From Spirosoma fluviale (GTDB lineage Bacteria > Bacteroidota > Bacteroidia > Cytophagales > Spirosomataceae): a DNA stretch of 64,000 nt. The translations under genes were made by a program, and so were the position numbers. The DNA is taken from NCBI GenBank assembly GCA_945866095.1, contig CAMBGA010000001.1:36600-100599 (forward strand), written 5' to 3'. Below the pieces are notes generated by a model. It worked only from the letters and a program-made list of their open reading frames with translations. It did not search any database and was not told the DNA's origin. This document shows positions 1-8,336 of this stretch, piece by piece (the stretch's first letter is position 1; each line of letters starts with the position of its first letter).

Positions 1-489
1 GAATTATATGCGGAAATGGATCCTATTTCATTCCTTCATGGGAGCTCGCGCTATGGTCAAATAAGTGTCTTTGTTTCTGTAGGATTGAATAATGCGGTGC
101 ATGACAACTTCCCTTTAACCTCAGGAGAAAATTTAGCAGGAAAGAAATTGGAAAATGCGCCTCAACAAATTCTTCGCTCTGGACTTACATATACATATCA
201 GCGTTTGTCATTTACATATCAAATGGCTTATACAGCAGAATCTTTTTCTGATGCACAAAATACGGTTAAGCCTACCGCAGCAGGCACGATTGGCCTAATC
301 CCAGCGTATACACTAGGCGACTTTTCATTCACCTATAAATACCGCAAACATTGGCTCTTGAAGGGTTCTGTCAATAATGTAATGAATGTTTCCTATTTCA
401 CAAGAAGGGGAACAGGTGCTTTCCCCGGCTTTGGAATTTTACCTGGCGCCCCTCGAAATGTGAGTTGCACGCTTGGTTTTACTTTCTAA
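1..489 (+). CDS. TonB-dependent receptor, FecA-like, C-terminal part (5' end outside window)
   Basis: The reading frame is open from the first base of the window, so this is the 3' end of a larger gene. The visible 160 or so residues are the last strands of an outer-membrane beta-barrel: alternating aromatic strands, a periplasmic turn with VNNVMNVSYFTRR, and a final strand ending in phenylalanine (TLGFTF), the usual outer-membrane insertion signal. The YFTRRGTGAFPGFGILPGAPR stretch resembles the end of FecA-type ferric citrate receptors in Bacteroidota (family knowledge). Substrate cannot be decided because plug and signal peptide are missing. It lies just upstream of the glucarate operon, separated by an inverted repeat and a probable promoter, so co-transcription is unlikely. 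Confidence 0.8.
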   Translation, partial: ELYAEMDPISFLHGSSRYGQISVFVSVGLNNAVHDNFPLTSGENLAGKKLENAPQQILRSGLTYTYQRLSFTYQMAYTAESFSDAQNTVKPTAAGTIGLIPAYTLGDFSFTYKYRKHWLLKGSVNNVMNVSYFTRRGTGAFPGFGILPGAPRNVSCTLGFTF

Positions 490-506
490 ATGAATCATTT
501 TATCAG

Positions 507-539
507 TAAATTGGTATAAAATTTTAATCTACCAATTTA
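507..539. promoter_or_regulatory. Perfect 10-bp inverted repeat, operator or terminator
   Basis: TAAATTGGTA at 507-516 and its exact reverse complement TACCAATTTA at 530-539 are separated by 13 nt. The repeat sits 17 nt after the receptor stop codon and directly abuts the -33 element of the probable glucarate-operon promoter. It could fold as a weak AT-rich terminator or serve as the operator of a dimeric repressor. The position against the promoter favours an operator; no candidate regulator gene is adjacent. Confidence 0.45.
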
Positions 540-540
540 T

Positions 541-574
541 TTGTATGTCAAGATCTTTAGCTTTGTTATATTTG
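541..574 (+). promoter_or_regulatory. Probable Bacteroidota promoter of the glucarate operon
   Basis: TTG at 541-543 and TATATTTG at 567-574 are separated by 23 nt. This fits the Bacteroidota sigma-A consensus (TTG, 17-23 nt, TAnnTTTG), with all fixed positions of the -7 box matched. The predicted transcript would start near 580, upstream of the ATG at 684. Confidence 0.45.
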
Positions 575-683
575 GCGGATCAGTCCATTTTTGGCAAAGC
601 GTAAAAAAGAGCGACACATATTAAATAATCTGTTAAAAAATCAGAGTAAAATCAAAATTTTACATCATGATCAACTTAAACCT

Positions 684-1457
684 ATGAAAAAACTTAAAAG
701 CCGATTAAAAAATGGGGAAACCTTGCATGGTTGTTGGCTCAACCTCGGTAGCCCCTTAACCGCGGAGATTGTTGGCCTATCTGGATTTGATTGGGTGTTA
801 ATTGACCTAGAGCATGGTGCCGGATCAGAAAAAGAGGCTTTGGCGCAGATGCAAGGGCTCCAACATACACCTGCGGGAATCATTGTTCGGGTGGAAAGTA
901 CTGAACCCCAGCGCATTCATCGGGTTTTAGACATGGGAGCCGAAGGAGTTATGTGTCCCAAGATAAATAATCTGGCCGAAGCGAAAAAAGTAGTGAATGG
1001 CTTATATTATCCACCGATGGGCCAGCGCGGCGTAGCAAAAATGGTGAGGGCCACACAATTTGCCCAAAATTTTCAAAGCTATTACGAAACCTCTCAAGAA
1101 AATATTTTAGGAATTGTTCAAATTGAAACCAAAGAGGTCTTAAATCACGTCGACGAAATCGCAAATTTAGACGGGGTGGATGTGCTTTTTATAGGCCCGG
1201 CAGATCTTTCGATGGAGTTGGGTATTTTTGGCCAATTCAATCATCCTGAATTTTTAGCGGCGGTAGAAAAAACGATTAAGGCCGCAAATAAAGCGGGCAA
1301 AGCAACGGGCATTTTATTTTTTAATCCAGAGGAATATTCCAAATACCATCAAATGGGCATACAATTTATTGCCTGCGGCGCCGATGCTACTTTTGTGGCT
1401 GATGGGGCTAAAAACATGGTAGAAAAATTAGCAAAACTTAGATCTCAAGCATCATGA
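684..1457 (+). CDS. garL: HpcH/HpaI-family aldolase, probably 5-keto-4-deoxy-D-glucarate aldolase
   Basis: A class II pyruvate aldolase of 257 residues, the usual family length. The family retro-aldol cleaves 2-keto-3-deoxy-glucarate-type acids into pyruvate and tartronate semialdehyde. Visible family motifs are DLEHG at 41-45, R69 in IIVRV, the metal ligand E148 in QIETKE, and D174 in LFIGPADLS. An in-frame TTG at 591 would add 31 lysine-rich residues absent from the family, and it lies just downstream of the promoter -7 box, so the ATG at 684 is chosen. Its neighbours are a GntP permease, a tartronate semialdehyde reductase and a glucarate dehydratase, which makes the GarL role much more likely than a homoprotocatechuate (HpaI) role. 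Its TGA overlaps the next ATG (ATGA), so translation is probably coupled. Confidence 0.85.
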   Translation: MKKLKSRLKNGETLHGCWLNLGSPLTAEIVGLSGFDWVLIDLEHGAGSEKEALAQMQGLQHTPAGIIVRVESTEPQRIHRVLDMGAEGVMCPKINNLAEAKKVVNGLYYPPMGQRGVAKMVRATQFAQNFQSYYETSQENILGIVQIETKEVLNHVDEIANLDGVDVLFIGPADLSMELGIFGQFNHPEFLAAVEKTIKAANKAGKATGILFFNPEEYSKYHQMGIQFIACGADATFVADGAKNMVEKLAKLRSQAS

Positions 1458-2902
1458 TATTAGATCCTATTATTTTATTGGCGATTGGAATAGTTTTAGT
1501 CGTTGGGGGTATTATTGGTTTAAAGCTACATCCATTTTTAGCTCTTTTATTAGGTGCTTTTGTTGTCGCTATTTTGACACCCGCTTCTATATTAGAACAG
1601 TTTGCCCTGTCAAAAGGGATGGACGCAGGCGCTGCATTATCCTTTTCTAAAAAAAGTGTGGGCGAACGAATAGCCACCGAATTTGGGAATACCTGTGCTA
1701 AAATAGGCATATTGATTGCCATGGCTGCGATCATCGGGAAATGCATGTTGGAATCCGGTGCGGCTGAGCGTATCATCCGATCTTTATTAAAATTTACGGG
1801 CGTGGATAAAGCCCCATTTGCCTTTCTTTTTGGCAGCTTCTTTCTGGGAATTCCTGTGTTTTTTGACACGGTGATATTTTTAATGATTCCCCTCGCCAAA
1901 GCCATGACTTTACGAATCGGCAAAAATTATCTACTCTTGATATTGTGTATTATGTCGGGTGCCGCAATGGCAAATTCATTAGTTCCACCAGCACCTGGGC
2001 CACTTTTTTTAATTGGCGAAATGCACATACCGATCGGCTTAATGATGGGTTGCGGAATCGTTGTCGGTTTTTTCACCGTATCAGCGGGCTATATTTTCTC
2101 CGTTTGGGCGAACAAAAAATGGCCCATTGAATTACGGGATTCGGTCGATGCAAAACTGGAGGATCTTAAAAAAATATCAGCCAAAGAAGATCAAAATTTA
2201 CCTGGATTAGGGGTTTCTTTACTGCCAGTCATGATTCCTTTAGTGCTCATTTGTTTAGATACGGCGATTTCAAATTTCTTAAAAGGGGCTAATTCTGTAG
2301 ATGCGGGAAGCTTATTTAATCAATTTGCGGCGGTCGTTAAATTTTTTGGAGATAAAAATATTGCCATCATTTTAGGGGGAGTGGCTGCCCTAGGAGTTAT
2401 GGCAAAAAATAAAAAGGATAAGGGGCAAAGCCTAACGCCATTTGTGCAGACGGCTTTAATGAGCGGGGGAGGAATTATTTTAATTACGGCAGCTGGTGGG
2501 GCTTTTGGTGGGACACTCCAACAAACCGGCATTAGTGCTAAAATTGCCGAATTGACCGCGGGGTACCAAATGGCTTTAATTCCGATGGCATTTTTTATCG
2601 CTGCTGTGGTTCGTACGGCACAAGGTTCGGCCACTGTGGCGCTGATCACGGCTTCAGGAATTTTGTCGGGGATGGCAGGTCAGTCCAATTTAGCGTTTAA
2701 TCCAGTATATATTGGATTAGCGATTGGCTGCGGATCCAAATTAGTCCCTTGGATGAATGATGCCGGCTTTTGGATATTTTGTAAATTGAGCGACCTATCA
2801 GAAAAGGAAGCGCTTAAAACAATTTCCCCGCTCTTAGTAGTGATGGGTTTAACAGGTTTAGTAGTCATTTTAATTGGGGCCAAATTATTCCCCTTGATTT
2901 AA
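1454..2902 (+). CDS. GntP-family sugar-acid permease
   Basis: A 482-residue inner-membrane protein with a dozen or so hydrophobic segments, matching the gluconate:H+ symporter family. Typical features are the SGAAMANSLVPPAPGPL segment near residue 175 and the late FVQTALMSGGGIILITAAGGAFG and VRTAQGSATVALITASG stretches. It is about 40 residues longer than standard GntP proteins, partly through a polar insert near residues 55-75 and a longer central loop. It overlaps the aldolase by 4 nt and is followed after 7 nt by the reductase. In this operon the likely substrate is D-glucarate/galactarate or a related acid rather than gluconate. That is context inference; sequence alone shows only the family. 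Confidence 0.88.
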   Translation: MILDPIILLAIGIVLVVGGIIGLKLHPFLALLLGAFVVAILTPASILEQFALSKGMDAGAALSFSKKSVGERIATEFGNTCAKIGILIAMAAIIGKCMLESGAAERIIRSLLKFTGVDKAPFAFLFGSFFLGIPVFFDTVIFLMIPLAKAMTLRIGKNYLLLILCIMSGAAMANSLVPPAPGPLFLIGEMHIPIGLMMGCGIVVGFFTVSAGYIFSVWANKKWPIELRDSVDAKLEDLKKISAKEDQNLPGLGVSLLPVMIPLVLICLDTAISNFLKGANSVDAGSLFNQFAAVVKFFGDKNIAIILGGVAALGVMAKNKKDKGQSLTPFVQTALMSGGGIILITAAGGAFGGTLQQTGISAKIAELTAGYQMALIPMAFFIAAVVRTAQGSATVALITASGILSGMAGQSNLAFNPVYIGLAIGCGSKLVPWMNDAGFWIFCKLSDLSEKEALKTISPLLVVMGLTGLVVILIGAKLFPLI

Positions 2903-2909
2903 TTTACAC

Positions 2910-3770
2910 ATGGAAAATATTGGATTTATTGGTTTAGGGATCATGGGAAAACCTATGGTATTGAATTTATTGAAAGCAGGCTTCTCTGTTTCTGTACTTG
3001 AAAAAAGTGCTGCGGCAAAGGAGGTGCAATTATCAGGAGCCAAACTTTGTGCTTCTCCTAGATTGTTGGCAGAATCAGCAGACACGATTATTACGATGTT
3101 GCCGGATTCACCTGAAGTGGAGTCGGTTTTGTTTGGAGACGAAGGGATTGTAAGCACGATGAAAGAAGGCCAAATTTTCATTGACATGTCAACAATCTCG
3201 CCCCTAATGGCCCATAAAATTCATGCCAAATTATCGAAAATTGGCGTTGACGCATTGGATGCTCCTGTTTCCGGGGGCCAAGTAGGTGCCGAGGCGGCAA
3301 CTTTATCTATTATGGTGGGTGGATCTTCAGAGGCATTTAACAAGGCATTACCTATTTTTCAAGCGATGGGTAAAAACATTGTTCACATTGGCAAAGCGGG
3401 AGCTGGCCAAATTACGAAGGCCTGCAACCAAATGATTGTCGGCATGACGATACAAGCCGTTTCCGAAGCTTTCACTTTGGCGAACCAAGCAGGGGTAGAT
3501 TTAGAAAAAATGCGCGAAGTTTTACTGGGGGGATTTGCTCAAAGTCGGATTTTGGACTTGCATGGCCAACGGATCATTGATCGAAATTTTAAACCCGGCT
3601 TCAAAATTAAGCTGCATAATAAAGATATGAATATTGCTTTGGAGACTGGAAAAGCATTAAATGTGGATTTAATGGGTACGGCCCAAGTAGCCCAACAAAT
3701 GAAAAAAGCGGTGGACGTGGGGAATGGAGAATTGGATCACAGCTCTTTGGTATTGTTATTAGAAAAATAA
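2910..3770 (+). CDS. garR: 2-hydroxy-3-oxopropionate (tartronate semialdehyde) reductase
   Basis: A 286-residue beta-hydroxyacid dehydrogenase that reduces tartronate semialdehyde to D-glycerate with NAD(P)H. The N-terminus carries the Rossmann motif GFIGLGIMGKPM (5-16). The substrate motif DAPVSGG is at 117-123, and the catalytic lysine is K170 in GQITKACNQMIVG, with N173 alongside, as in the GarR/GlxR family. Length is normal. It is placed between permease and dehydratase, and would use the product of the upstream aldolase. Other members of the superfamily (3-hydroxyisobutyrate dehydrogenase) look similar; the operon decides the assignment. Confidence 0.88.
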   Translation: MENIGFIGLGIMGKPMVLNLLKAGFSVSVLEKSAAAKEVQLSGAKLCASPRLLAESADTIITMLPDSPEVESVLFGDEGIVSTMKEGQIFIDMSTISPLMAHKIHAKLSKIGVDALDAPVSGGQVGAEAATLSIMVGGSSEAFNKALPIFQAMGKNIVHIGKAGAGQITKACNQMIVGMTIQAVSEAFTLANQAGVDLEKMREVLLGGFAQSRILDLHGQRIIDRNFKPGFKIKLHNKDMNIALETGKALNVDLMGTAQVAQQMKKAVDVGNGELDHSSLVLLLEK

Positions 3771-3777
3771 AATAAAT

Positions 3778-5082
3778 ATGTCGTATACTGCAGGACCCCG
3801 CATTAAGGAAATTCACATTACCCCCATCGCGATTGTCGACCCTCCATTATTGAATGCTGCGGGCTTACATGCTCCTTATGCCTTGCGTACGGTTTTGGAA
3901 ATTGTGACCGAGGATAACATTTCAGGCATTAGTGAAATTCCCGGAACTAAGGATATTGATGCGGCTTTGGAAGAATCAAAAAAATTGTTGATCGGCCAAG
4001 ATGTGTTTCAATTAAACCAAATTCGGCATATTTTAGAACAGGCCTTTGGAACAGATTCGGTGGCTGACCGAGGATTAGCTCCTTGGGACCAACGAAAATT
4101 AGTGCATATTTTTAGTGCGGTGGAGGTGGCTTGCATGGACATCATGGGCAAGGTTACCGGAAAACCGATTGTCGATTTATTAGGCGGAAAGATGCGTGAC
4201 CGGGTTCCTTTTTCGGCCTATTTATTTTACAAATATGAAGGTGCTGGCGGCGAACTAGGTTTCGGCCTCAATCCAAATGCTACGGGTTGGGATGCAGCCC
4301 GACAAAAAAGCGCATTAAATCCAGAAGAGATAGTTGCTCAAGCGAAAGCGATGTGCAAGGAATTTGGTTTTCAATCCATCAAATTAAAAGGTGGAGTTTT
4401 TGAACCTCGTCAGGAAGTGGATGCGGTGATTGCCTTGCATGAAGCATTCGGTAAAAAATACCCCTTACGAATTGACCCAAATGCTCTTTGGACCGTTGAA
4501 ACATCCATAAAATATGGGAAAGAAATGGAGCCATATTTAGAGTATTTGGAGGATCCTGTTCGAGGCCAAGAAAATATGGCGATGGTTCGTAAGGCTTTAA
4601 ACACACCTTTGGCCACCAATATGTGCACAACCTCTTTTGGAGAAATTCCTAGGAGTATTGAAATAGGCGCCGAGGACATCATTTTGAGTGACCATCATTT
4701 TTGGGGGGGCCTACGTGCGTCGATGACATTGACGGGTATTTGTGGAACTTTTGGCCGAGATTTGTCCATGCATTCCAACAGCCATTTAGGCATATCACTG
4801 GCAGCCATGGTGCATTTAGGTGCGGCATTGCCCAAAATGACTTATGCGTTGGATACGCATTACCCATGGCAGTCGGACGAAATTATTATAGGCGGGCGCA
4901 TGAAATTTGAGGATGGTTCGGTCGAAGTGCCTAGCGAACCTGGTTTAGGAGTGGAATTAGACCGAGTGGCTTTAGCGGCCTTGCATCAAAACTATTTGGC
5001 CTGTGGACTAACCAAAAGAAATGATGAAATTGAAATGCAAAAAGTTAATCCGGATTGGACTTTCAAAGCCGTTCGTTGGTAA
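3778..5082 (+). CDS. gudD: Glucarate dehydratase, enolase superfamily
   Basis: A 434-residue enolase-superfamily dehydratase converting D-glucarate (and L-idarate) to 5-keto-4-deoxy-D-glucarate. The active site can be followed: K202 and K204 in IKLKGG, metal ligands D233 (RIDPNA), E258 (LEDP) and N281 (ATNMC), D305 in SDHHFWGG, and the general base H332 in MHSNSHLG. The C-terminus (PGLGVELD, then PDWTFK) also matches GudD. It begins 7 nt after garR. Together with the aldolase and reductase it completes the route from glucarate to pyruvate plus glycerate; a glycerate kinase is not in the window. A galactarate-specific or other acid-sugar dehydratase of the same subgroup remains possible. Confidence 0.9.
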   Translation: MSYTAGPRIKEIHITPIAIVDPPLLNAAGLHAPYALRTVLEIVTEDNISGISEIPGTKDIDAALEESKKLLIGQDVFQLNQIRHILEQAFGTDSVADRGLAPWDQRKLVHIFSAVEVACMDIMGKVTGKPIVDLLGGKMRDRVPFSAYLFYKYEGAGGELGFGLNPNATGWDAARQKSALNPEEIVAQAKAMCKEFGFQSIKLKGGVFEPRQEVDAVIALHEAFGKKYPLRIDPNALWTVETSIKYGKEMEPYLEYLEDPVRGQENMAMVRKALNTPLATNMCTTSFGEIPRSIEIGAEDIILSDHHFWGGLRASMTLTGICGTFGRDLSMHSNSHLGISLAAMVHLGAALPKMTYALDTHYPWQSDEIIIGGRMKFEDGSVEVPSEPGLGVELDRVALAALHQNYLACGLTKRNDEIEMQKVNPDWTFKAVRW

Positions 5083-5098
5083 TTTAAATTAGATAAAT

Positions 5099-5395
5099 AT
5101 GATTCGCCATTCTGTTATCTTAACACTCAAGTCGAGCTTATCCCCAGCAGATAAATTGCAATATTTTGCAGCGGTCGATGAATTAAAACAAATTCCAGGG
5201 GTTCAAAAATTTGAGGTATTAAAGCAAACCAGTGCCAAAAATCTATTTGAATTTGGCATTTCGATGGAATTTGAAAACCAAGAAGCCTATAATTTGTATG
5301 CGGGTCATTCTTTGCACACGGCTTTTGTCGAAAAATATTGGGCTGCGTGCGTGGAGGATTTTTTAGAAATTGATTATCAAAAGCTTGATCAATAG
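5099..5395 (+). CDS. Dabb-domain (stress-responsive A/B barrel) protein
   Basis: A 98-residue single-domain protein with the dimeric alpha/beta-barrel fold signature. It starts MIRHSVILTLK, has a central ELKQIPGVQKFEVLKQ, and ends HTAFVEKYWAACVEDFLEIDY. No signal peptide is seen, so it is cytoplasmic. It follows gudD by 16 nt and is probably the last gene of the glucarate operon. Dabb proteins often accompany sugar and aromatic catabolic genes, but a reaction is not established for most of them. A small isomerase, lactonase-like or ligand-binding role in hexarate breakdown is speculation. Confidence 0.8.
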   Translation: MIRHSVILTLKSSLSPADKLQYFAAVDELKQIPGVQKFEVLKQTSAKNLFEFGISMEFENQEAYNLYAGHSLHTAFVEKYWAACVEDFLEIDYQKLDQ

Positions 5396-5433
5396 AATCA
5401 GTTTTATAGATTGATTTTTAAGCGCTTGGGCTT

Positions 5434-5466
5434 AGCTTTACTAACTTTTAAAAAGTTAGTAAAGCT
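5434..5466. repeat. Palindromic repeat copy A, 16-bp perfect stem; bidirectional terminator position
   Basis: Bases 5434-5449 and 5451-5466 are exact reverse complements around a single central base, beginning AGCTTTACTAAC and ending GTTAGTAAAGCT. A run of six G follows on the right. It lies between two convergent genes, where it could terminate both. A related copy with the same outer stem, a different inner stem and the same G-run lies at 7703-7734, so it belongs to a small dispersed repeat family. Confidence 0.75.
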
Positions 5467-5527
5467 GGGGGGTGAGGTCCCTTTTTTTCACAATCACATT
5501 TTAATTTTCTAGCGATTTCCCGCAAAT

Positions 5528-7618
5528 TTATTTACCTAAAGCAAAAGCCAAATACTTATCTCCGGATCTAGTTTTTACCTTGCCTCCACCACACGCAATA
5601 ACGATATACTGAACGCCGTCAATCGAGTAAATACTAGGGGAAGCGTATCCGGCAGCGGGCAATTTATATTGCCATAAAATCTTTCCGGTTTGTCGGTCCA
5701 AGGCCCGAAACATTTCATCTTTTGTTGACGCTATAAATAGTAAGCCCCCCGCAGTCACGGCTGGTGCACCATATAAATCGGTCCCCGTAGGCGCAATTCC
5801 CTTAGCCGTTAATTCAGGATATTCGCCCAAAGGAATTTGCCAAAGGTGTTTTCCCGTATTCATTTCAATCGCAGTCAAAGTTCCCCAAGGCGGCCTGCTG
5901 ACCGGATATCCTTTGCTATCATACCAGCGCGTATAGCCAGTAAAGCTAAAGGGGGAAAAGTCTAGCGTCGATTTTTTAACGGGGCCCTCGACGGCTAAAT
6001 TCAATCCTTGGGTATAAGCTAAAATAGCCTTTTTTTCAGCCGCAGAAAGAAAATTAAAAGCGGGCATTCTTCCCCTTCCTTTCACTAAAATTTGATTTAA
6101 AAGGGGTTCCGTATATTTTTTATGGACTTCCCTTAATGTAGGAATGGTCCCGTCTTCACTTCCTTCTCGGTTTACCCCATGGCAACTTTGACAATGTTGC
6201 ACGTATAGTGATTTGCCAGAGTTTTCAATCGATTTTTCTACGGGAACCAAGGAGCTATACACAGGATTTTGTTTGGCAGGAATGTATATGACACTATTTT
6301 CATCTACCGCAGCTCCCCCCCATGTGGCCCCTCCATCCGTTGCTGGGAAAAAAATAGTTTTCTTTGTTATACTTAAGGGGATAAATGGCTGACCCGTTTG
6401 GGAATTGCGTAGTTCAGCGATGATTTCATCCTTATTTGACGCCCATTCATTTACATCTTTTTCGGTAAATGTTTGCTTAACAAATGGCAGAGGCCAAAGT
6501 GGAATGGGCTGTGTTTTAGAAGTTTGTTCCCCGACAACATCCGAAGCGGGGAAAGGCCTTTCTTCAATGGGGAATATAGATTTACCCGTTACCCGATCAA
6601 AAACAAACATAAAACCTAGTTTGCTTAAAATAGAAACGACATCGCGTTTTTTGCCATTTTGTGTAATCGTAAATAAATTAGGTGGCGCAGGAATATCCCG
6701 GTCCCAAATGTCATGATGTACCGTTTGAAAATGCCAAAGCCGTTTTCCTGTTCGAATGTCTAAGGCCAGGAGGCAGTTGGCAAATAAATTATCTCCCTTT
6801 CTATTTCCCCCATAAAAATCAAAAGCAGCTGAACCGGTAGGAACAAAAACAATGCCTCTTTTGGAATCTACCGCCATACCCATCCAGTTGTTAGCTCCGC
6901 CAACATTCTTGTAATTATTCTTTTCCCAAGTTTTATATCCGTATTCACCGGGTTTTGGAATCGTATGAAAAGTCCAAATTAATCGCCCACTTGTAGCGTC
7001 AAAAGCGCGAATATCTCCAAGCAAAGCGGGGGCGGATTCGGACACTCTGGTGCCCACAATCAATGTATTTTTGTAAATGGAAATCGGCGTATTGAGTACC
7101 GTATAATCATCGGAACCAGGACGCCTTATTCCGTCAAGTAAATTTATTTTACCATGTTGACCAAAATTTTCAACGGGCTTTCCCGTCTTAGCATCTAATG
7201 CAAAGAGGTAGGAGCCATAGCCAAAAAATATTTTTGAACGTTGTCCTGGAGATGAGTAAAAGGCCACACCCCGACTATTCATACTGGGCGTTTTTTCTTG
7301 AATAGCTGTTTTCCAAATTTCTCGACCACTTTTCGCGTCTAGAGCAAATGCCTGTGATCCTGCCGAAACGCCATACAAGACCCCTTGAATGATGATGGGA
7401 TTGCATTGAATTTGGGTGGTTTGGTTGACGGTGTCAGCACCCCCGGAAGAATAGGACCAGGCAAGCTTTAAATTTTTGACATTACTAACGTTTATTTGGG
7501 TCAGTGGCGAAAAGTGATTTCTGTTATCACCGCCATTATATCCGCCCCAATCAGTAAATTCAGGTGCGGTAAAAAAGCTAAAAAAGCCAATGAATAATAG
7601 CCCAACGAATAATCTCAT
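5528..7618 (-). CDS. PQQ-dependent dehydrogenase with internal cytochrome c domain
   Basis: A 696-residue exported quinoprotein of the glucose/alcohol dehydrogenase class. A hydrophobic signal segment covers residues 1-18, followed by DWGGYNGGDNRNHFSPL, the usual start of the eight-bladed propeller. Blade motifs such as LDAKSGREIW, FDATSGRLIW, LDIRTGKRLW and MNTGKHLWQIPLG recur, and HHDIWDRD is at 301-308. A haem c site CQSCH (C476, C479, H480) is inserted between propeller blades, an arrangement known in Bacteroidota members; it would pass electrons to the respiratory chain. Substrate is unknown; an aldose, polyol or alcohol is likely. The gene is transcribed alone, convergent with the glucarate operon, and is flanked by both copies of the palindromic repeat. 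Confidence 0.88.
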   Translation of the reverse strand: MRLFVGLLFIGFFSFFTAPEFTDWGGYNGGDNRNHFSPLTQINVSNVKNLKLAWSYSSGGADTVNQTTQIQCNPIIIQGVLYGVSAGSQAFALDAKSGREIWKTAIQEKTPSMNSRGVAFYSSPGQRSKIFFGYGSYLFALDAKTGKPVENFGQHGKINLLDGIRRPGSDDYTVLNTPISIYKNTLIVGTRVSESAPALLGDIRAFDATSGRLIWTFHTIPKPGEYGYKTWEKNNYKNVGGANNWMGMAVDSKRGIVFVPTGSAAFDFYGGNRKGDNLFANCLLALDIRTGKRLWHFQTVHHDIWDRDIPAPPNLFTITQNGKKRDVVSILSKLGFMFVFDRVTGKSIFPIEERPFPASDVVGEQTSKTQPIPLWPLPFVKQTFTEKDVNEWASNKDEIIAELRNSQTGQPFIPLSITKKTIFFPATDGGATWGGAAVDENSVIYIPAKQNPVYSSLVPVEKSIENSGKSLYVQHCQSCHGVNREGSEDGTIPTLREVHKKYTEPLLNQILVKGRGRMPAFNFLSAAEKKAILAYTQGLNLAVEGPVKKSTLDFSPFSFTGYTRWYDSKGYPVSRPPWGTLTAIEMNTGKHLWQIPLGEYPELTAKGIAPTGTDLYGAPAVTAGGLLFIASTKDEMFRALDRQTGKILWQYKLPAAGYASPSIYSIDGVQYIVIACGGGKVKTRSGDKYLAFALGK

Positions 7619-7702
7619 GGGGGAAGTTAAAAAATATTTTTTAAATCAGTTTCATGATCTAGAAAATCAGTTAAAAATAGCAATATGCGGAAGTGGGGCT
7701 TT

Positions 7703-7734
7703 AGCTTTGCTAAATTTAAAAATTTAGTAAAGCT
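7703..7734. repeat. Palindromic repeat copy B
   Basis: Bases 7703-7717 and 7720-7734 pair over 15 positions with one G-U wobble. The outer stem AGCTTT..AAAGCT and the following GGGG match copy A at 5434. The inner stem reads CTAAATTT/AAATTTAG instead of CTAACTTTT/AAAAGTTAG, so pairing is preserved despite base changes. Unlike copy A it lies between divergent genes (starts at 7618 and 7830), where a terminator for either gene makes no sense. Hence it is called a repeat. Confidence 0.7.
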
Positions 7735-7829
7735 GGGGACTGGGAATCCGTTTAATTTTTAAATTTTTTTCGAAGAAATTGTCATTTACTCGAGAATTTT
7801 TGGCATTTTTATGAGCCTTATTTTTAAAA

Positions 7830-8336
7830 ATGAAAAGACGCGAATTAATAAAATCGATTGGTTTAACTGCTGCGGCCACCACCATATTGCCAAATTGGCT
7901 ACAAGGTTGGTCGGTTCAAAAGCTGACACCTTCTGTCGTTTTTAGTGAAGATCAAAAAGATAAGCTATCTCTAATTGCCGGAACCTTCATTCCCGAAGGT
8001 GCTGAAAAGGGAGCAAATGGAGTTGGAGTAGGTAAATTTTTAGATGTATTATTTGCCGACTGCTTCACGGCGGCAGATCAAAATAAAATTAAGGAATTTT
8101 TATTGGAAGTTGACCAACTCGCCAAACAGTTATTTCAGCAATCATTTGGCCAATCGACCCAAGAACAGCGGGAGAAAGTTCTTCAAAATTTGGCTGCAAA
8201 CTCCACACATAAATGGGTGGCAGACACCTTAAGAAATGAGACGATTCGTGGATATACCACTTCAGAATATGTTATGGTTAATTATTATCACTATGTAATG
8301 GCGCCTGGATTTTATCATGGTTGCGCCGCAGTTTAA
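7830..8336 (+). CDS. Gluconate 2-dehydrogenase subunit 3 family protein, Tat signal
   Basis: A 168-residue small subunit. The N-terminus MKRRELIKSIGLTAAATT is a twin-arginine signal, so the protein is exported folded, probably together with its FAD partner. The family motif LSLIAGTFIPEGAEKGANGVGVGKFLD follows near residues 50-75. In gluconate/fructose dehydrogenases the small subunit escorts the Tat-less FAD subunit across the membrane. Its stop codon overlaps the ATG of the GMC oxidoreductase (TAATG), as expected for a two-subunit enzyme. No cytochrome subunit gene follows. Confidence 0.85.
   Translation: MKRRELIKSIGLTAAATTILPNWLQGWSVQKLTPSVVFSEDQKDKLSLIAGTFIPEGAEKGANGVGVGKFLDVLFADCFTAADQNKIKEFLLEVDQLAKQLFQQSFGQSTQEQREKVLQNLAANSTHKWVADTLRNETIRGYTTSEYVMVNYYHYVMAPGFYHGCAAV

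Noticed and set aside
591-683. TTG-started extension of the aldolase
   Set aside because: It adds 31 Lys-rich residues foreign to the family and begins only 17 nt after the promoter -7 box; the ATG at 684 gives the normal length.
1438-1923. 161-residue reading frame on the minus strand
   Set aside because: Lies fully antisense to the GntP gene, with no family resemblance; a shadow of a membrane-protein codon pattern.
7703-7734. Intrinsic terminator
   Set aside because: It stands between divergent genes and has no T-run on either side, so it is listed as a repeat.
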